From Paenibacillus sp. FSL R5-0517 (GTDB lineage: Bacteria; Bacillota; Bacilli; Paenibacillales; Paenibacillaceae), in contig NZ_CP150235.1 of assembly GCF_037974355.1 (NCBI RefSeq), positions 6,324,001 to 6,388,000 on the forward strand: DNA of 64,000 bases. The letters run 5' to 3'. Below the pieces are notes generated by a model. The model did no database searches and was not told the DNA's origin. It saw nothing but the letters and a program-made list of their open reading frames with translations. Made by a program: the position numbers and the translations under genes. Of the stretch, positions 52,024-59,981 are shown one piece after another; the stretch's first letter is position 1; every line of letters begins with the position of its first letter.

Positions 52024-53327
52024 GGACGATTCACCTGCTCCGAAGTTGCTGCAACCTGTGACTGATCGGGAGAAGCCGCTTCTTGTACGATTCCTTCTGC
52101 GTCACCCTGGTTGTTCCGATTATCTTCGTGCTCGTGATGCGTATGATGCAACTCTTCATCGTGATCATGATGATAATCGAGTGACGTTTGACGATCGCCG
52201 GCAGTATTCGCGTGATCATGACTGTGGTCATGCTTATGTGTATGGTCATCGTGTGCATGTACATGCTGGTGGTCATGCTCATCATGAAGATGAGAGTGAT
52301 CATGGTCCGAATGATCGTGGTTGTGCGCATGATTGTGCTCATGATGGTGGTCGTGACTGTGCTCATGATGGTGGTCGTGACTGTGCTCATGTCCATGATC
52401 GTGATGATGGTCGTGATCATGGTGGTGATCGTGGTCGTGGTCGTGCTCATGCCCATGGTCGTGATCATGATGATGGTGGTGGTGTTTGGCTGCTTCAAGT
52501 CTGAATTGACAGTTATCACAGTTGGCTGTTACCCGTCCGTATAACCCCTCATGGGCCCGCTCCAGTACCAGTTCAACCAGCTTCGGGTGGAAGCCAAAAT
52601 ATCCGCCAACCTCAACCTGAATGTCTGGATGCGCCGCTGCAAATTCTGCGGTCATTTCATCAATACGCTTGATCAGTACACCTGTGAACAGGAAATAAGG
52701 CATGATGATGATTTTCTTCGCGCCCAGCAAGAGACAGCGTTCCAATCCATCCGGGAAAGAGGGTTGAGTCACACCGATGAAGCTGCTTTCCGTCCACTTG
52801 TAGGGCAGTTTCTCCCATAACATCCGAGTCATTTTGAAAAAGTCACTGTTGGCATCCGGGTCACTGCTTCCCCGTCCAAGCACCAGTACGGCAGTCTCTT
52901 CATCCGTCACCGGAGCAGGTGGAGCCGCTACCGCTGTGCCGCCTTGGGATGCGACAAGTACAGGTTGTGCTTCTTGCAGACGGGTCTGCATGATTTGGAC
53001 AACTTTCTCGTGAACACCGATTGGACGACCGTATACGAACTCCACCTGCGGATAACGTGCCTTGGCGCGGTCAATGGCGTTAGGAATATCAATCTTGGCA
53101 TGACCAGCAGCAAACAGAATGATCGGCACCAACACAACACGTGTCGCACCTCGGTCCACACAAGCGGTAACACCATCAGCAATACTTGGTCTCGTTAATT
53201 CCAGAAAACAGGTCTCCACCAACGTATTCTCAGGTGCCTTCGCTGCTACCTCATGTGCAAACTCCTTCAGTTCCCGGTTCCCCTCGGGATCACGGCTCCC
53301 GTGTCCCACCAACAATATTGCATCCAT
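52020..53327 (-). CDS. cbiX: Sirohydrochlorin cobaltochelatase, long form with His-rich tail
   Basis: CbiX inserts cobalt into sirohydrochlorin, the entry to the anaerobic pathway. The 435 residues hold two CbiX-like domains. The first keeps the metal-binding His9 (LLVGHGSRDPEGN) and His76 (FAAGHAKIDIP). The second (LVLGRGSSDPDANSDF, FLFTGVLIKR) has lost both, so only the first should be catalytic. Next comes a CDNC pair (270-273), then about 120 residues (282-400) dominated by His and Asp in HDHD/HHHDH patterns, and a polar tail. The His-rich stretch probably stores or delivers cobalt or nickel; long CbiX proteins in Bacillus carry similar tails and sometimes an iron-sulfur centre. The ATG at 53327 is chosen for the GGGGGAGG site. 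Confidence 0.95.
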   Translation of the reverse strand: MDAILLVGHGSRDPEGNRELKEFAHEVAAKAPENTLVETCFLELTRPSIADGVTACVDRGATRVVLVPIILFAAGHAKIDIPNAIDRAKARYPQVEFVYGRPIGVHEKVVQIMQTRLQEAQPVLVASQGGTAVAAPPAPVTDEETAVLVLGRGSSDPDANSDFFKMTRMLWEKLPYKWTESSFIGVTQPSFPDGLERCLLLGAKKIIIMPYFLFTGVLIKRIDEMTAEFAAAHPDIQVEVGGYFGFHPKLVELVLERAHEGLYGRVTANCDNCQFRLEAAKHHHHHHDHDHGHEHDHDHDHHHDHDHHHDHGHEHSHDHHHEHSHDHHHEHNHAHNHDHSDHDHSHLHDEHDHQHVHAHDDHTHKHDHSHDHANTAGDRQTSLDYHHDHDEELHHTHHEHEDNRNNQGDAEGIVQEAASPDQSQVAATSEQVNRP

Positions 53328-53621
53328 CTTTGTTATTCCTCCCCCGTCTGACCCGCAGATCAGACTTTTCATATTCATTCAGCACTCCAGTTCATCCGGC
53401 TAAAACTGCGCCAAACCAGTCATTCCATCCATTCACTGCATTACTCGTAAAAATCAATCCATCTATGTCAGCTGAAATCCAGCGAATATTGCAAAATATT
53501 AGATAGGTCCTGACAAGCTGTACCCTCATGTCTCCACGAAAGAAGTCGTTCAGGCAGGGACTTAATTAATGATTACTCAAGACTTATTTATAAAAAATTT
53601 AGTAAGGAATTAAGTATGGAA

Positions 53622-55547
53622 TTAGTCACCACATATCGGGTTTACTTCCACAATGACCGGTGCATCTACATGGCGGAAGCCTTGAATTACACCGACTCGT
53701 TTGAAAAACTTGTGGAATCGCTCATTCGGATGGCCCTTTTCCTTGTAATCCGCCACAATACGTTCCACAATGCCACCGATCTGATCACCCGGAATTCCCT
53801 CCGCTACGGGCTGGGCAGGGTGAGCATTGCGGCCGAATTTCTTGCCGCCGAGAAACAGGTCATATGCACCTTTGCGATATACGATGCCGATATCCTCCAG
53901 TACTGCCCCGTAACATGCCATACCGCAGCCATTCAGCGCCACACTCGTTTCTTTGGGTGCACCCAGTCCGCCAATCACGGCCTGCAAATGGTTAGCCATC
54001 GGGACAGCATCGTCCTTCTCCATATTGCAGAAGTCACAGGCCTTCACCTTGATGACATCACCAATCGGTACAACGATAAAATTCGCTGCACGCAGCTCTT
54101 CAACCAGCGAGTCCGGTTCAAATGTCGGCACTCTCAGAATAATCTGGTGCTCCGGCGTGTACTCCAGTTCGCCGTCTTCACTTGCACACTGCGCCAGCAG
54201 CGCCATCTGGGCTGCGGTGAATTTTTTGTTGCCCACGCCGGGCGACACGCCGACTTCGAACAGCGGCGCCTTACGCCCAGGCTCGGGCGCGGTGCGTACC
54301 GCCGTTGCGGTCGCAGCCTGGGGTGAACTTGCTTCTCGGCTCGGCGCTGCTGCATTCAGCCAGCGGCTCGCCGATTCGCCCGCGAGCGCGCCGCCTGCCG
54401 CGAGCCGTGTCAGCGCCTCGGCGGCCAGCGCAGCTGCGCTGACGCGTGGCGCTTCTGCGACTCGGCCCGGAGCGGCCTCTGCCGCAACGGGCGCAGGTCG
54501 CTCGCCGGCAAGCACGGCGGTGCCAGCGCCGCTCGCCGAGCTTGCCGCAGGCATAATGGCAGCTGCCCCAGTGGGCGGCTGCCCTTGCGGAGCCGTGCCC
54601 GCTCCGGCGCTTGCGCCGCGCAGGGCTGGCTCCGCCTGTGGCTGCGCGGCCGATGCAGCGCTGGCCGCGCTCTCGCCCGCTGCCTCGCCGGAGGCGGCAG
54701 CGCGGGCTTCCCTTGCGCCGAGCGACCATGGCTCGGCTTCCGTGCGTAGTCGCTCATGAGGTCTGAGCGACTGTTCCGCGGTGTTCAGCGTATATTTCCG
54801 CTGATACCCGCGGGGGGTGACCATGAGTCCTTCGTACATCATGGTCGAGGAGTTGCCGATAATCACGGTCGTCAGCATGCCGATATCATGATTCAGCATA
54901 TCCTCCAGTGTGGTCATGACAACGTCCTGACGCTCACGGTATGCACTTTTCACTAGACCTACGGGGGTCTGTGGGTCACGATAACGCAGGATCATTTCCT
55001 GTGTCTCCACGATCTGGCGTGTGCGCCGTCCACTGCGTGGATTGTACAGGGCAATGACAAAATCAGCAGAAGCTGCGGCTTCAACCCGGCGAATAATGGT
55101 CTCCCACGGCGTAAGGTGATCACTAAGGCTGATCGTACATGCATCGTGCATGACAGGGGCACCCAGCAGTGATGCACAGGACTGAATGGCCGATACGCCC
55201 GGAATAACCTCGACGGCAACACCCGTATCCGGCTTCCAACCTTGCTCCATCAGCACCTCGTACACCAGTCCAGCCATACCATACACACCTGCGTCACCGC
55301 TAGAAATTACGGCAACAATTTTGCCCATCTCCGCCTGTCGAACCGCTTCTTGTGCACGGCTTACTTCCTCGGTCATGCCTGTACGTACAATCGCTTGCCC
55401 GTTCAACAGAGGGCGAATAAGATCCACATACGTGTTGTATCCGATAATTACCTCACTCTCCTGAAGTGCTTCGAGTGCCCGCTTGGTGATATGTTCCATT
55501 GCTCCCGGGCCGAACCCGATAATCAGCAGCTTGCCTTGATCTTGCAT
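53622..55547 (-). CDS. cbiH60: CbiH60: cobalt-factor III C17-methyltransferase fused to a sulfite-reductase-like domain
   Basis: The 641-residue protein is the first gene after the cobalamin riboswitch. Residues 1-250 are the ring-contracting methylase CbiH (LLIIGFGPGAMEHIT, SSGDAGVYGMA, VIPGVSAIQSCASLLGAP, LYNPRSGRR). Residues 255-425 are an Ala/Gly/Pro/Arg-rich low-complexity linker encoded by very GC-rich DNA (54270-54780). Residues 428-641 form a nitrite/sulfite reductase-like domain with Cys504, Cys507, Cys541 and Cys545 (CDFC, CGMAC) that should hold an iron-sulfur centre. The same fusion, CbiH60, is known from Bacillus megaterium, where it works as the C17 methyltransferase of the anaerobic pathway. 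The linker here looks unusually long and Ala-rich. Confidence 0.95.
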   Translation of the reverse strand: MQDQGKLLIIGFGPGAMEHITKRALEALQESEVIIGYNTYVDLIRPLLNGQAIVRTGMTEEVSRAQEAVRQAEMGKIVAVISSGDAGVYGMAGLVYEVLMEQGWKPDTGVAVEVIPGVSAIQSCASLLGAPVMHDACTISLSDHLTPWETIIRRVEAAASADFVIALYNPRSGRRTRQIVETQEMILRYRDPQTPVGLVKSAYRERQDVVMTTLEDMLNHDIGMLTTVIIGNSSTMMYEGLMVTPRGYQRKYTLNTAEQSLRPHERLRTEAEPWSLGAREARAAASGEAAGESAASAASAAQPQAEPALRGASAGAGTAPQGQPPTGAAAIMPAASSASGAGTAVLAGERPAPVAAEAAPGRVAEAPRVSAAALAAEALTRLAAGGALAGESASRWLNAAAPSREASSPQAATATAVRTAPEPGRKAPLFEVGVSPGVGNKKFTAAQMALLAQCASEDGELEYTPEHQIILRVPTFEPDSLVEELRAANFIVVPIGDVIKVKACDFCNMEKDDAVPMANHLQAVIGGLGAPKETSVALNGCGMACYGAVLEDIGIVYRKGAYDLFLGGKKFGRNAHPAQPVAEGIPGDQIGGIVERIVADYKEKGHPNERFHKFFKRVGVIQGFRHVDAPVIVEVNPICGD

Positions 55548-55769
55548 GATTTCTCCTCCTTCATCACACTTGTCGTACTGATCTAAACAGTGAAGAAGGG
55601 CGGCTATGCCGACCTTCTCCCCCGCTGTACTGCATGTTCAACTCGTCAGCTCTGTTTACTCAGACTATCGAACAAGGCTCTTACATCAACCGTTATGATC
55701 CAACTAATCTATTCCTCTACCTGCAATTTCCCGACACAGGGTAGGTATCGCAAGGATGTGCATTTATCT

Positions 55770-55808
55770 AAAAAAACAAAAAAATCCCATCCTTGTAACG
55801 GATGGGAT
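55770..55808 (-). terminator. Intrinsic terminator between the cobalamin riboswitch and cbiH60
   Basis: On the minus strand ATCCCATCC pairs with GGATGGGAT around GTTACAA, followed by seven T residues, a G and more T. It stands about 155 bases after the aptamer and 220 before cbiH60, so it is the probable off-switch of the riboswitch. Between it and the aptamer a further GC stem, GGGCGAA/TTCGCCC (55886-55910), may be part of the switching structure. Confidence 0.85.
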
Positions 55809-55961
55809 ACGCATGTACGTACACTCAAGAACACAGCCCCAGACTCCCGAAGGGTAGTCCTGTGACTATGTGGCCTGGAGGGGCCAGCCGGGCGAACCGA
55901 TTGTTCGCCCAATTCCTGATTCTTCGTACACCACTCCTTTCCGCGAAGGGTTTGGTGACAC

Positions 55962-56129
55962 ATGCAAGGTAGGTCTCCTGGCTTTGGATCATCAGCTTCC
56001 TTTTCTGTCTTCCCCGGCTTTCCGAGTGACTTGGATCAAAAAGGGCTTCACCATTACAGTGGCGGGACCGCTCGGGACTTTCACCCGATTCCCTGTTACC
56101 TCTTGCTGCACGCAAGAGCACCTTGCTTG
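55962..56129 (-). ncRNA. Cobalamin (adenosylcobalamin) riboswitch aptamer
   Basis: Conserved blocks appear in order on the minus strand: GGTGC near the start, GGGAA-GGTGAAAGTCC, CCCGCCACTGTAA, and the B12 box AGCCAGGAGACCTACC (within 55969-55984). The closing stem pairs AGCAAGGTG at the start with CCTTGC at 55964-55970. A TGGACA/TATTAT pair just upstream (about 56150-56180) may be the promoter. It should shut off the cob operon when cobalamin is plentiful. The 790-base stretch 55548-56339 holds this, the terminator and the hemD terminator. Confidence 0.97.
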
Positions 56130-56221
56130 TTTTCATTCAATATTGTTTTCATAATAACACCGTGCAGGAAATAATGTCCATGCTTATGATACTTATCCAT
56201 TCTTCTATTTTCAGACAAAAC

Positions 56222-56255
56222 AGAAAAAAGTCCTGATCCAAAAATCGGATCAGAA
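56222..56255 (-). terminator. Terminator after the uroporphyrinogen-III synthase gene
   Basis: On the minus strand TTCTGATCC pairs with GGATCAGGA around GATTTTT, followed by six T residues. It isolates the hemD-like gene from the riboswitch-controlled operon. Confidence 0.9.
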
Positions 56256-56339
56256 CCCGGAATAACCTATGCATATCCCATTCGTTATAACCATCCAACA
56301 ACCCTTGCATTGAGTTCGTTTCTGTTAACGACTCAACCT

Positions 56340-57176
56340 TTATTGCTGACCGCCAACCTTGTCTGCACGCCCTGCGGAAAAGTAACGTCCAAGTTCAACG
56401 ATGAGTGCACCCATCTTCTCTTCCTCCGGAATGACCAGCGCCTCAATGCCTTCTTCACGCATGGAGTTTGCTGTAACTTTACCTACGGATGCAGGAATTA
56501 CGCCTTGTCTGAAAGCGGCAAGCAACGGCTCAAGCTTGTCCTTGGAGGCCGCATATTGCGTCAGAAATCTGACCTGGGGTCCACTTGTGAACGCAACAGC
56601 ATCTACCTCGAACTTTAGAATTTCATGCAACAGCTGTTCCAGCTCTGCATCTTCCGGCGGTACATGGCGGTAAGGGAGCACTTGTCTGACGATTGCACCT
56701 TGTTCTTCCAACCATGCAACGAGTTTGGGAGCTGTCTCCCCATGAAGCTGTAATATGACCTTTTTCCCTGCGAGATCATGCGGGGCGAATTCTCGAATGA
56801 GCCCGTCCGTGCTACCGTCATCATCCCGTACCAGAGGCGTTAATCTGCGCTTTTTGAGCGCATTCACCGTCTTGTATCCCCTCGCTGCAATGGAGGATTC
56901 CGATAATACATCCAAAAACTGTCCCGCAATTTCCATATCCTCAGCCATTTCAAACAATGCATCCAATCCCATACCCGTCGTTAACACCGCCCAGTCTGGC
57001 GGGTCTGAGATCCAGGATACCAGCCCATCCCTGGTATTCCGATCATCCAGGAATACCGTCCCCTGTGCCGGTCGCACGAGCGGAATTCCCCCCATTTTTT
57101 CAACCAGTATGGACATCTCTTTCGATTTTCGTGGTCCTGTCAATGCTACACGCACACCTGCCAAATGTTGAGCCAT
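56340..57176 (-). CDS. Uroporphyrinogen-III synthase family protein
   Basis: The 278-residue protein matches HemD: VRVALTGPRKSKEMS at the start, a two-lobed alpha/beta pattern, VLPYRHVPPED (Tyr in the conserved YR pair), DAVAFTSGPQVRFL and IPASVGKVTANSMREEG in part. It cyclises hydroxymethylbilane into uroporphyrinogen III, the precursor shared by heme, siroheme and cobalamin. Similarity across this family is low, so the call rests on these motifs and on its place beside the cobalamin genes. GGGGGG lies seven bases before the ATG. It may be a second, cobalamin-associated copy beside one in a heme operon elsewhere. Confidence 0.88.
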   Translation of the reverse strand: MAQHLAGVRVALTGPRKSKEMSILVEKMGGIPLVRPAQGTVFLDDRNTRDGLVSWISDPPDWAVLTTGMGLDALFEMAEDMEIAGQFLDVLSESSIAARGYKTVNALKKRRLTPLVRDDDGSTDGLIREFAPHDLAGKKVILQLHGETAPKLVAWLEEQGAIVRQVLPYRHVPPEDAELEQLLHEILKFEVDAVAFTSGPQVRFLTQYAASKDKLEPLLAAFRQGVIPASVGKVTANSMREEGIEALVIPEEEKMGALIVELGRYFSAGRADKVGGQQ

Positions 57177-57306
57177 TCATGTTCCCCCCGTTAGTCCAGC
57201 CGAATGTTCATCAGTCTGACTACAGTATACAGGGTACTTCTGTGAAGCGAAACTGTGCTTACGCTATTTTTGCCCGTTCATCTATAAGGATTTTTGATGG
57301 AATGTA

Positions 57307-58509
57307 TCAGGAAGGTTGGAGTTCTCCCCCATGACGATCCTGCCTTCTTTTCTCCCCGTTCTTCTCCGAATCAGTGGATTCTTGTCCCTGTTCATGCTTC
57401 TCTTTCTTGGACTGCTCTCCCGATTTCTGGTGGGCAGATTCTTTTTTATCCTTTTTGCGAGGACGAAGGAAAAGAAACAGCACAAGCGGGAACAGTACTT
57501 CAAAAACAATGGCAATCCATGTCCATTCCCGGGTAAAACGATACAACTGAATGGCGTTTCTGAAAAACCAGAATGCACAAACAAAGCCTAACAGTGCCAC
57601 TGGACCAGTCATGACCTTTCCGGAAACTTTCGGAATCATTCGCTTCAGTCCCCAACAGACAAAGTACAGATCAAATGCAATTTTGGTGATCATGGTAGGC
57701 AGGGTCGCCGCTGCCAGCGCCAGATCAAACCGATCCAGGAAATCACTTATTTGCAACTGCCTTGCCAGCTCATAAGAAGGGTATACCAGCCTGGACGCAA
57801 TAGGTACACCTATCGACGTGATGGTTTCCACTAGAATCAGCATCATCAGCAATCCCGAGATGATAATGCCCCATAGCACAGGTTTGAAGCGAAAGTCACT
57901 GCCTTTGACGACAAAAGGTAAGGCGATCATCTCGCCATAAAAAGAAAATATGTACCAACTCCCTTTGCCTACACCTGCCGTATCGACATGAAAATAGGGC
58001 ATCAGATTGTCCATATTGATCTGCTGGATAAGCATGAAAGGCACAATGATAGAGTTCAACAGGAACAGGGTAACATAGAGTTCCGACATTCCGATCAACG
58101 AACCAAGCCCACCTCGGACGATAAATACCGCCATAATCATAAGTGACAATACAACGATGGAAATCGGTGTCGTCTCTAATAAAGTTATACTTACATAATC
58201 GCCAATTAATCGGATATCTCTTGCGAATATGAAGAAAAAAAACAAAACGTACATTACACCTGCGAGCCTTCCCATAAAGGGGAACCTGTCAGCAAGGGCC
58301 TCAAATAGATCCTGATTCGGAAACCTTCGCTGGATTCGGCTTACCATCCACATGGATATAACCATCACGAGAACAACTGGCACATACGAGAGATAAGCGT
58401 GCTGTTCCGCATAATAAATAGCCTGCGCATGGGGTTGAATCAACGTGCCCGTAATACTGAGAAGCAGCACAAGTAGTACAATCTGTCGAGAAGTTACACT
58501 TTGATTCAT
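57307..58509 (-). CDS. Spore germination receptor B subunit (GerAB/GerKB type)
   Basis: The 400-residue protein has about ten membrane helices of the APC-superfamily spore permease type, starting QSVTSRQIVLLVLLLSITGT and including RDIRLIGDYVSITLLETTP (in part). It is the germinant-binding or transport-like subunit of an inner-membrane receptor. The C-terminal 60 residues (from FLRPRKKDKKES) form an unusually long Lys/Glu/Gln-rich tail not normal for GerAB. The ATG at 58509 follows AAAGGAGG by six bases. It is the last gene of the operon. Confidence 0.92.
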   Translation of the reverse strand: MNQSVTSRQIVLLVLLLSITGTLIQPHAQAIYYAEQHAYLSYVPVVLVMVISMWMVSRIQRRFPNQDLFEALADRFPFMGRLAGVMYVLFFFFIFARDIRLIGDYVSITLLETTPISIVVLSLMIMAVFIVRGGLGSLIGMSELYVTLFLLNSIIVPFMLIQQINMDNLMPYFHVDTAGVGKGSWYIFSFYGEMIALPFVVKGSDFRFKPVLWGIIISGLLMMLILVETITSIGVPIASRLVYPSYELARQLQISDFLDRFDLALAAATLPTMITKIAFDLYFVCWGLKRMIPKVSGKVMTGPVALLGFVCAFWFFRNAIQLYRFTREWTWIAIVFEVLFPLVLFLFLRPRKKDKKESAHQKSGEQSKKEKHEQGQESTDSEKNGEKRRQDRHGGELQPS

Positions 58510-58563
58510 ACCATACCTCCTTTCCATCATTCAATCTGTACTTCGCACCACCCCAGTCCCCAT

Positions 58564-58785
58564 CTACGGTAACGGTAAAAAGCGCTGGATGATATGGCTA
58601 ATCCATACCGCCACAAAAAAGGTTTTGCTTAAATGGGTTACATAAAGCCAAAGGCCAGTTCCTATTCCAATCAGACCGTAGGATAACCATCGATTAACAG
58701 CTGCGGCCTGCTTCAGGTGTCTGAAGTCCATGACAATGACAATAATGACCATCCCCAGATAGGTGAACAATAGTGGTTTAATCAT
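58564..58785 (-). CDS. Small two-helix membrane protein of the germination operon (D-subunit type)
   Basis: A 73-residue protein with two membrane helices (KPLLFTYLGMVIIVIVMDF and WLSYGLIGIGTGLWLYVTHL in part) lies between gerAC and gerAB. Small two-helix D subunits occur in several Bacillus germinant receptor operons and modulate receptor activity, so this is its likely role. The ATG overlaps the end of gerAC (ATGATTAA) and follows GAGGAGG by ten bases. Confidence 0.82.
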   Translation of the reverse strand: MIKPLLFTYLGMVIIVIVMDFRHLKQAAAVNRWLSYGLIGIGTGLWLYVTHLSKTFFVAVWISHIIQRFLPLP

Positions 58786-59977
58786 GTACAATATCCTCCT
58801 CCATGACACCAATCGGCTTGTTAACTATCCCCACATTTTCAATGATGACATGAGGGATAACGTTTACCTCAACATCAGGATAGATATCATTCCATCGATC
58901 CTTCATTTTGTCCCACTCTTTAGGCATGTGTTGATGGATCGACCGACCAATCCCGAGAATATCGGCATGATATTTTTGCTGTATTAACCGAACTCCTTCA
59001 ACGATATCCTCTTTTATTTTTTGGTGGATCGCATCATTTAATTTCAAAATCTCTTTTTCACGCAGATCACCGTAATTTGATTCGTTATCTACTACCACGC
59101 CTTTGGCGTACAATTGAACGGTTACACTAACCTTGCCATCCTTGACACTGGGGTGCAGTGAAGAATTGTTCTCGTTCAGCTTGATGAATATATCTCCTTC
59201 TCCGCGCGGAGCCTTGACCATAATTTCAGGCGCATTGGCTTCTCCCATAGCGAGAATCAAGGCATCGGCGGGAGCTTTGTCAATCATGCCTACCAACTTG
59301 TCTTTTTTAAAAATGGCCAATCCATCCAGCTTGATATTTGTTTTGGCATCCTTCCAATTCTTCGGAACATTGTCGACTTTTGAAGCAACTGGCAGGAATG
59401 GATCTACTCCGTCACTGAGGATCGCATCAGTGAATGTTTTAAGGGAACGTGGGTTTCGCATATTTAGAAAGCACAACTCTCTCACCATCTCAGATGGAAA
59501 CTTCTCTATGGGTGCATCCGTATCCATGACTTTATATGCCGCGCCTTTCGTCACAACTGGTAATGCAGAGAATCGGTTGAGCGGGTAGCGCGTAAACAAA
59601 TCAAGCATTGGAGCTACGCCATCCCTTGCAAGATCCTCTCCAATAAGCATGGTACGGCGGTGTGCATAATAAATCGTTCGTGAGAGTGATTTTTGGCCTT
59701 CAAGTGTAGTCCCCCTCAGTGTCTTCGCGGTATTGGACAACATGAACCACGATTTATCCCCGCTTGTCCCCCCTCCACCTCCAGAACTCCCGGTAGAACC
59801 GGATTGTCCAGGCAGAGCAATCTGGAGACTGGATCTGTAATTGTCCTGCTCCTTATCAACAGCTATGCCAATCACAAAGGCAATATCATTAATTTCCTTA
59901 CGATCCCAACAGCCTGCTATGAAAATGGTACATAGCAGTAACATCAACACATCGCGGAATTTACGAATAAGAAACAT
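58778..59977 (-). CDS. Spore germination receptor C subunit, lipoprotein (GerAC type)
   Basis: The 399-residue protein begins with a signal peptide and lipobox FIAGC, Cys23 being the lipidated residue, followed by the highly typical WDRKEINDIAFVIGIAVDK. GerAC-family domains follow (KTLRGTTLEGQKSLSRTIYYAHRRTMLIGED in part; LDGLAIFKKDKLVG; VNVIPHVIIENVG). A Gly/Ser loop (GSTGSSGGGGGTSG) interrupts the first domain. It is the outer-face lipoprotein of the receptor complex in the spore inner membrane. It starts five bases after gerAA; GAAGGATGG precedes the ATG. Confidence 0.94.
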   Translation of the reverse strand: MFLIRKFRDVLMLLLCTIFIAGCWDRKEINDIAFVIGIAVDKEQDNYRSSLQIALPGQSGSTGSSGGGGGTSGDKSWFMLSNTAKTLRGTTLEGQKSLSRTIYYAHRRTMLIGEDLARDGVAPMLDLFTRYPLNRFSALPVVTKGAAYKVMDTDAPIEKFPSEMVRELCFLNMRNPRSLKTFTDAILSDGVDPFLPVASKVDNVPKNWKDAKTNIKLDGLAIFKKDKLVGMIDKAPADALILAMGEANAPEIMVKAPRGEGDIFIKLNENNSSLHPSVKDGKVSVTVQLYAKGVVVDNESNYGDLREKEILKLNDAIHQKIKEDIVEGVRLIQQKYHADILGIGRSIHQHMPKEWDKMKDRWNDIYPDVEVNVIPHVIIENVGIVNKPIGVMEEDIVHD

Positions 59978-59981
59978 GTGT

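Noticed and set aside
52188..52544. Met/Val-rich plus-strand frame and Met/Thr-rich minus-strand frame around 52.0-52.5 kb
   Set aside because: Both are frame-shifted readings of the His/Asp codon repeats in cbiX; no start signals.
53953..54759. Ala-rich plus-strand frame of 268 codons
   Set aside because: It is a shadow of the GC-rich CbiH60 linker; no ribosome site and the minus-strand gene has strong family motifs.
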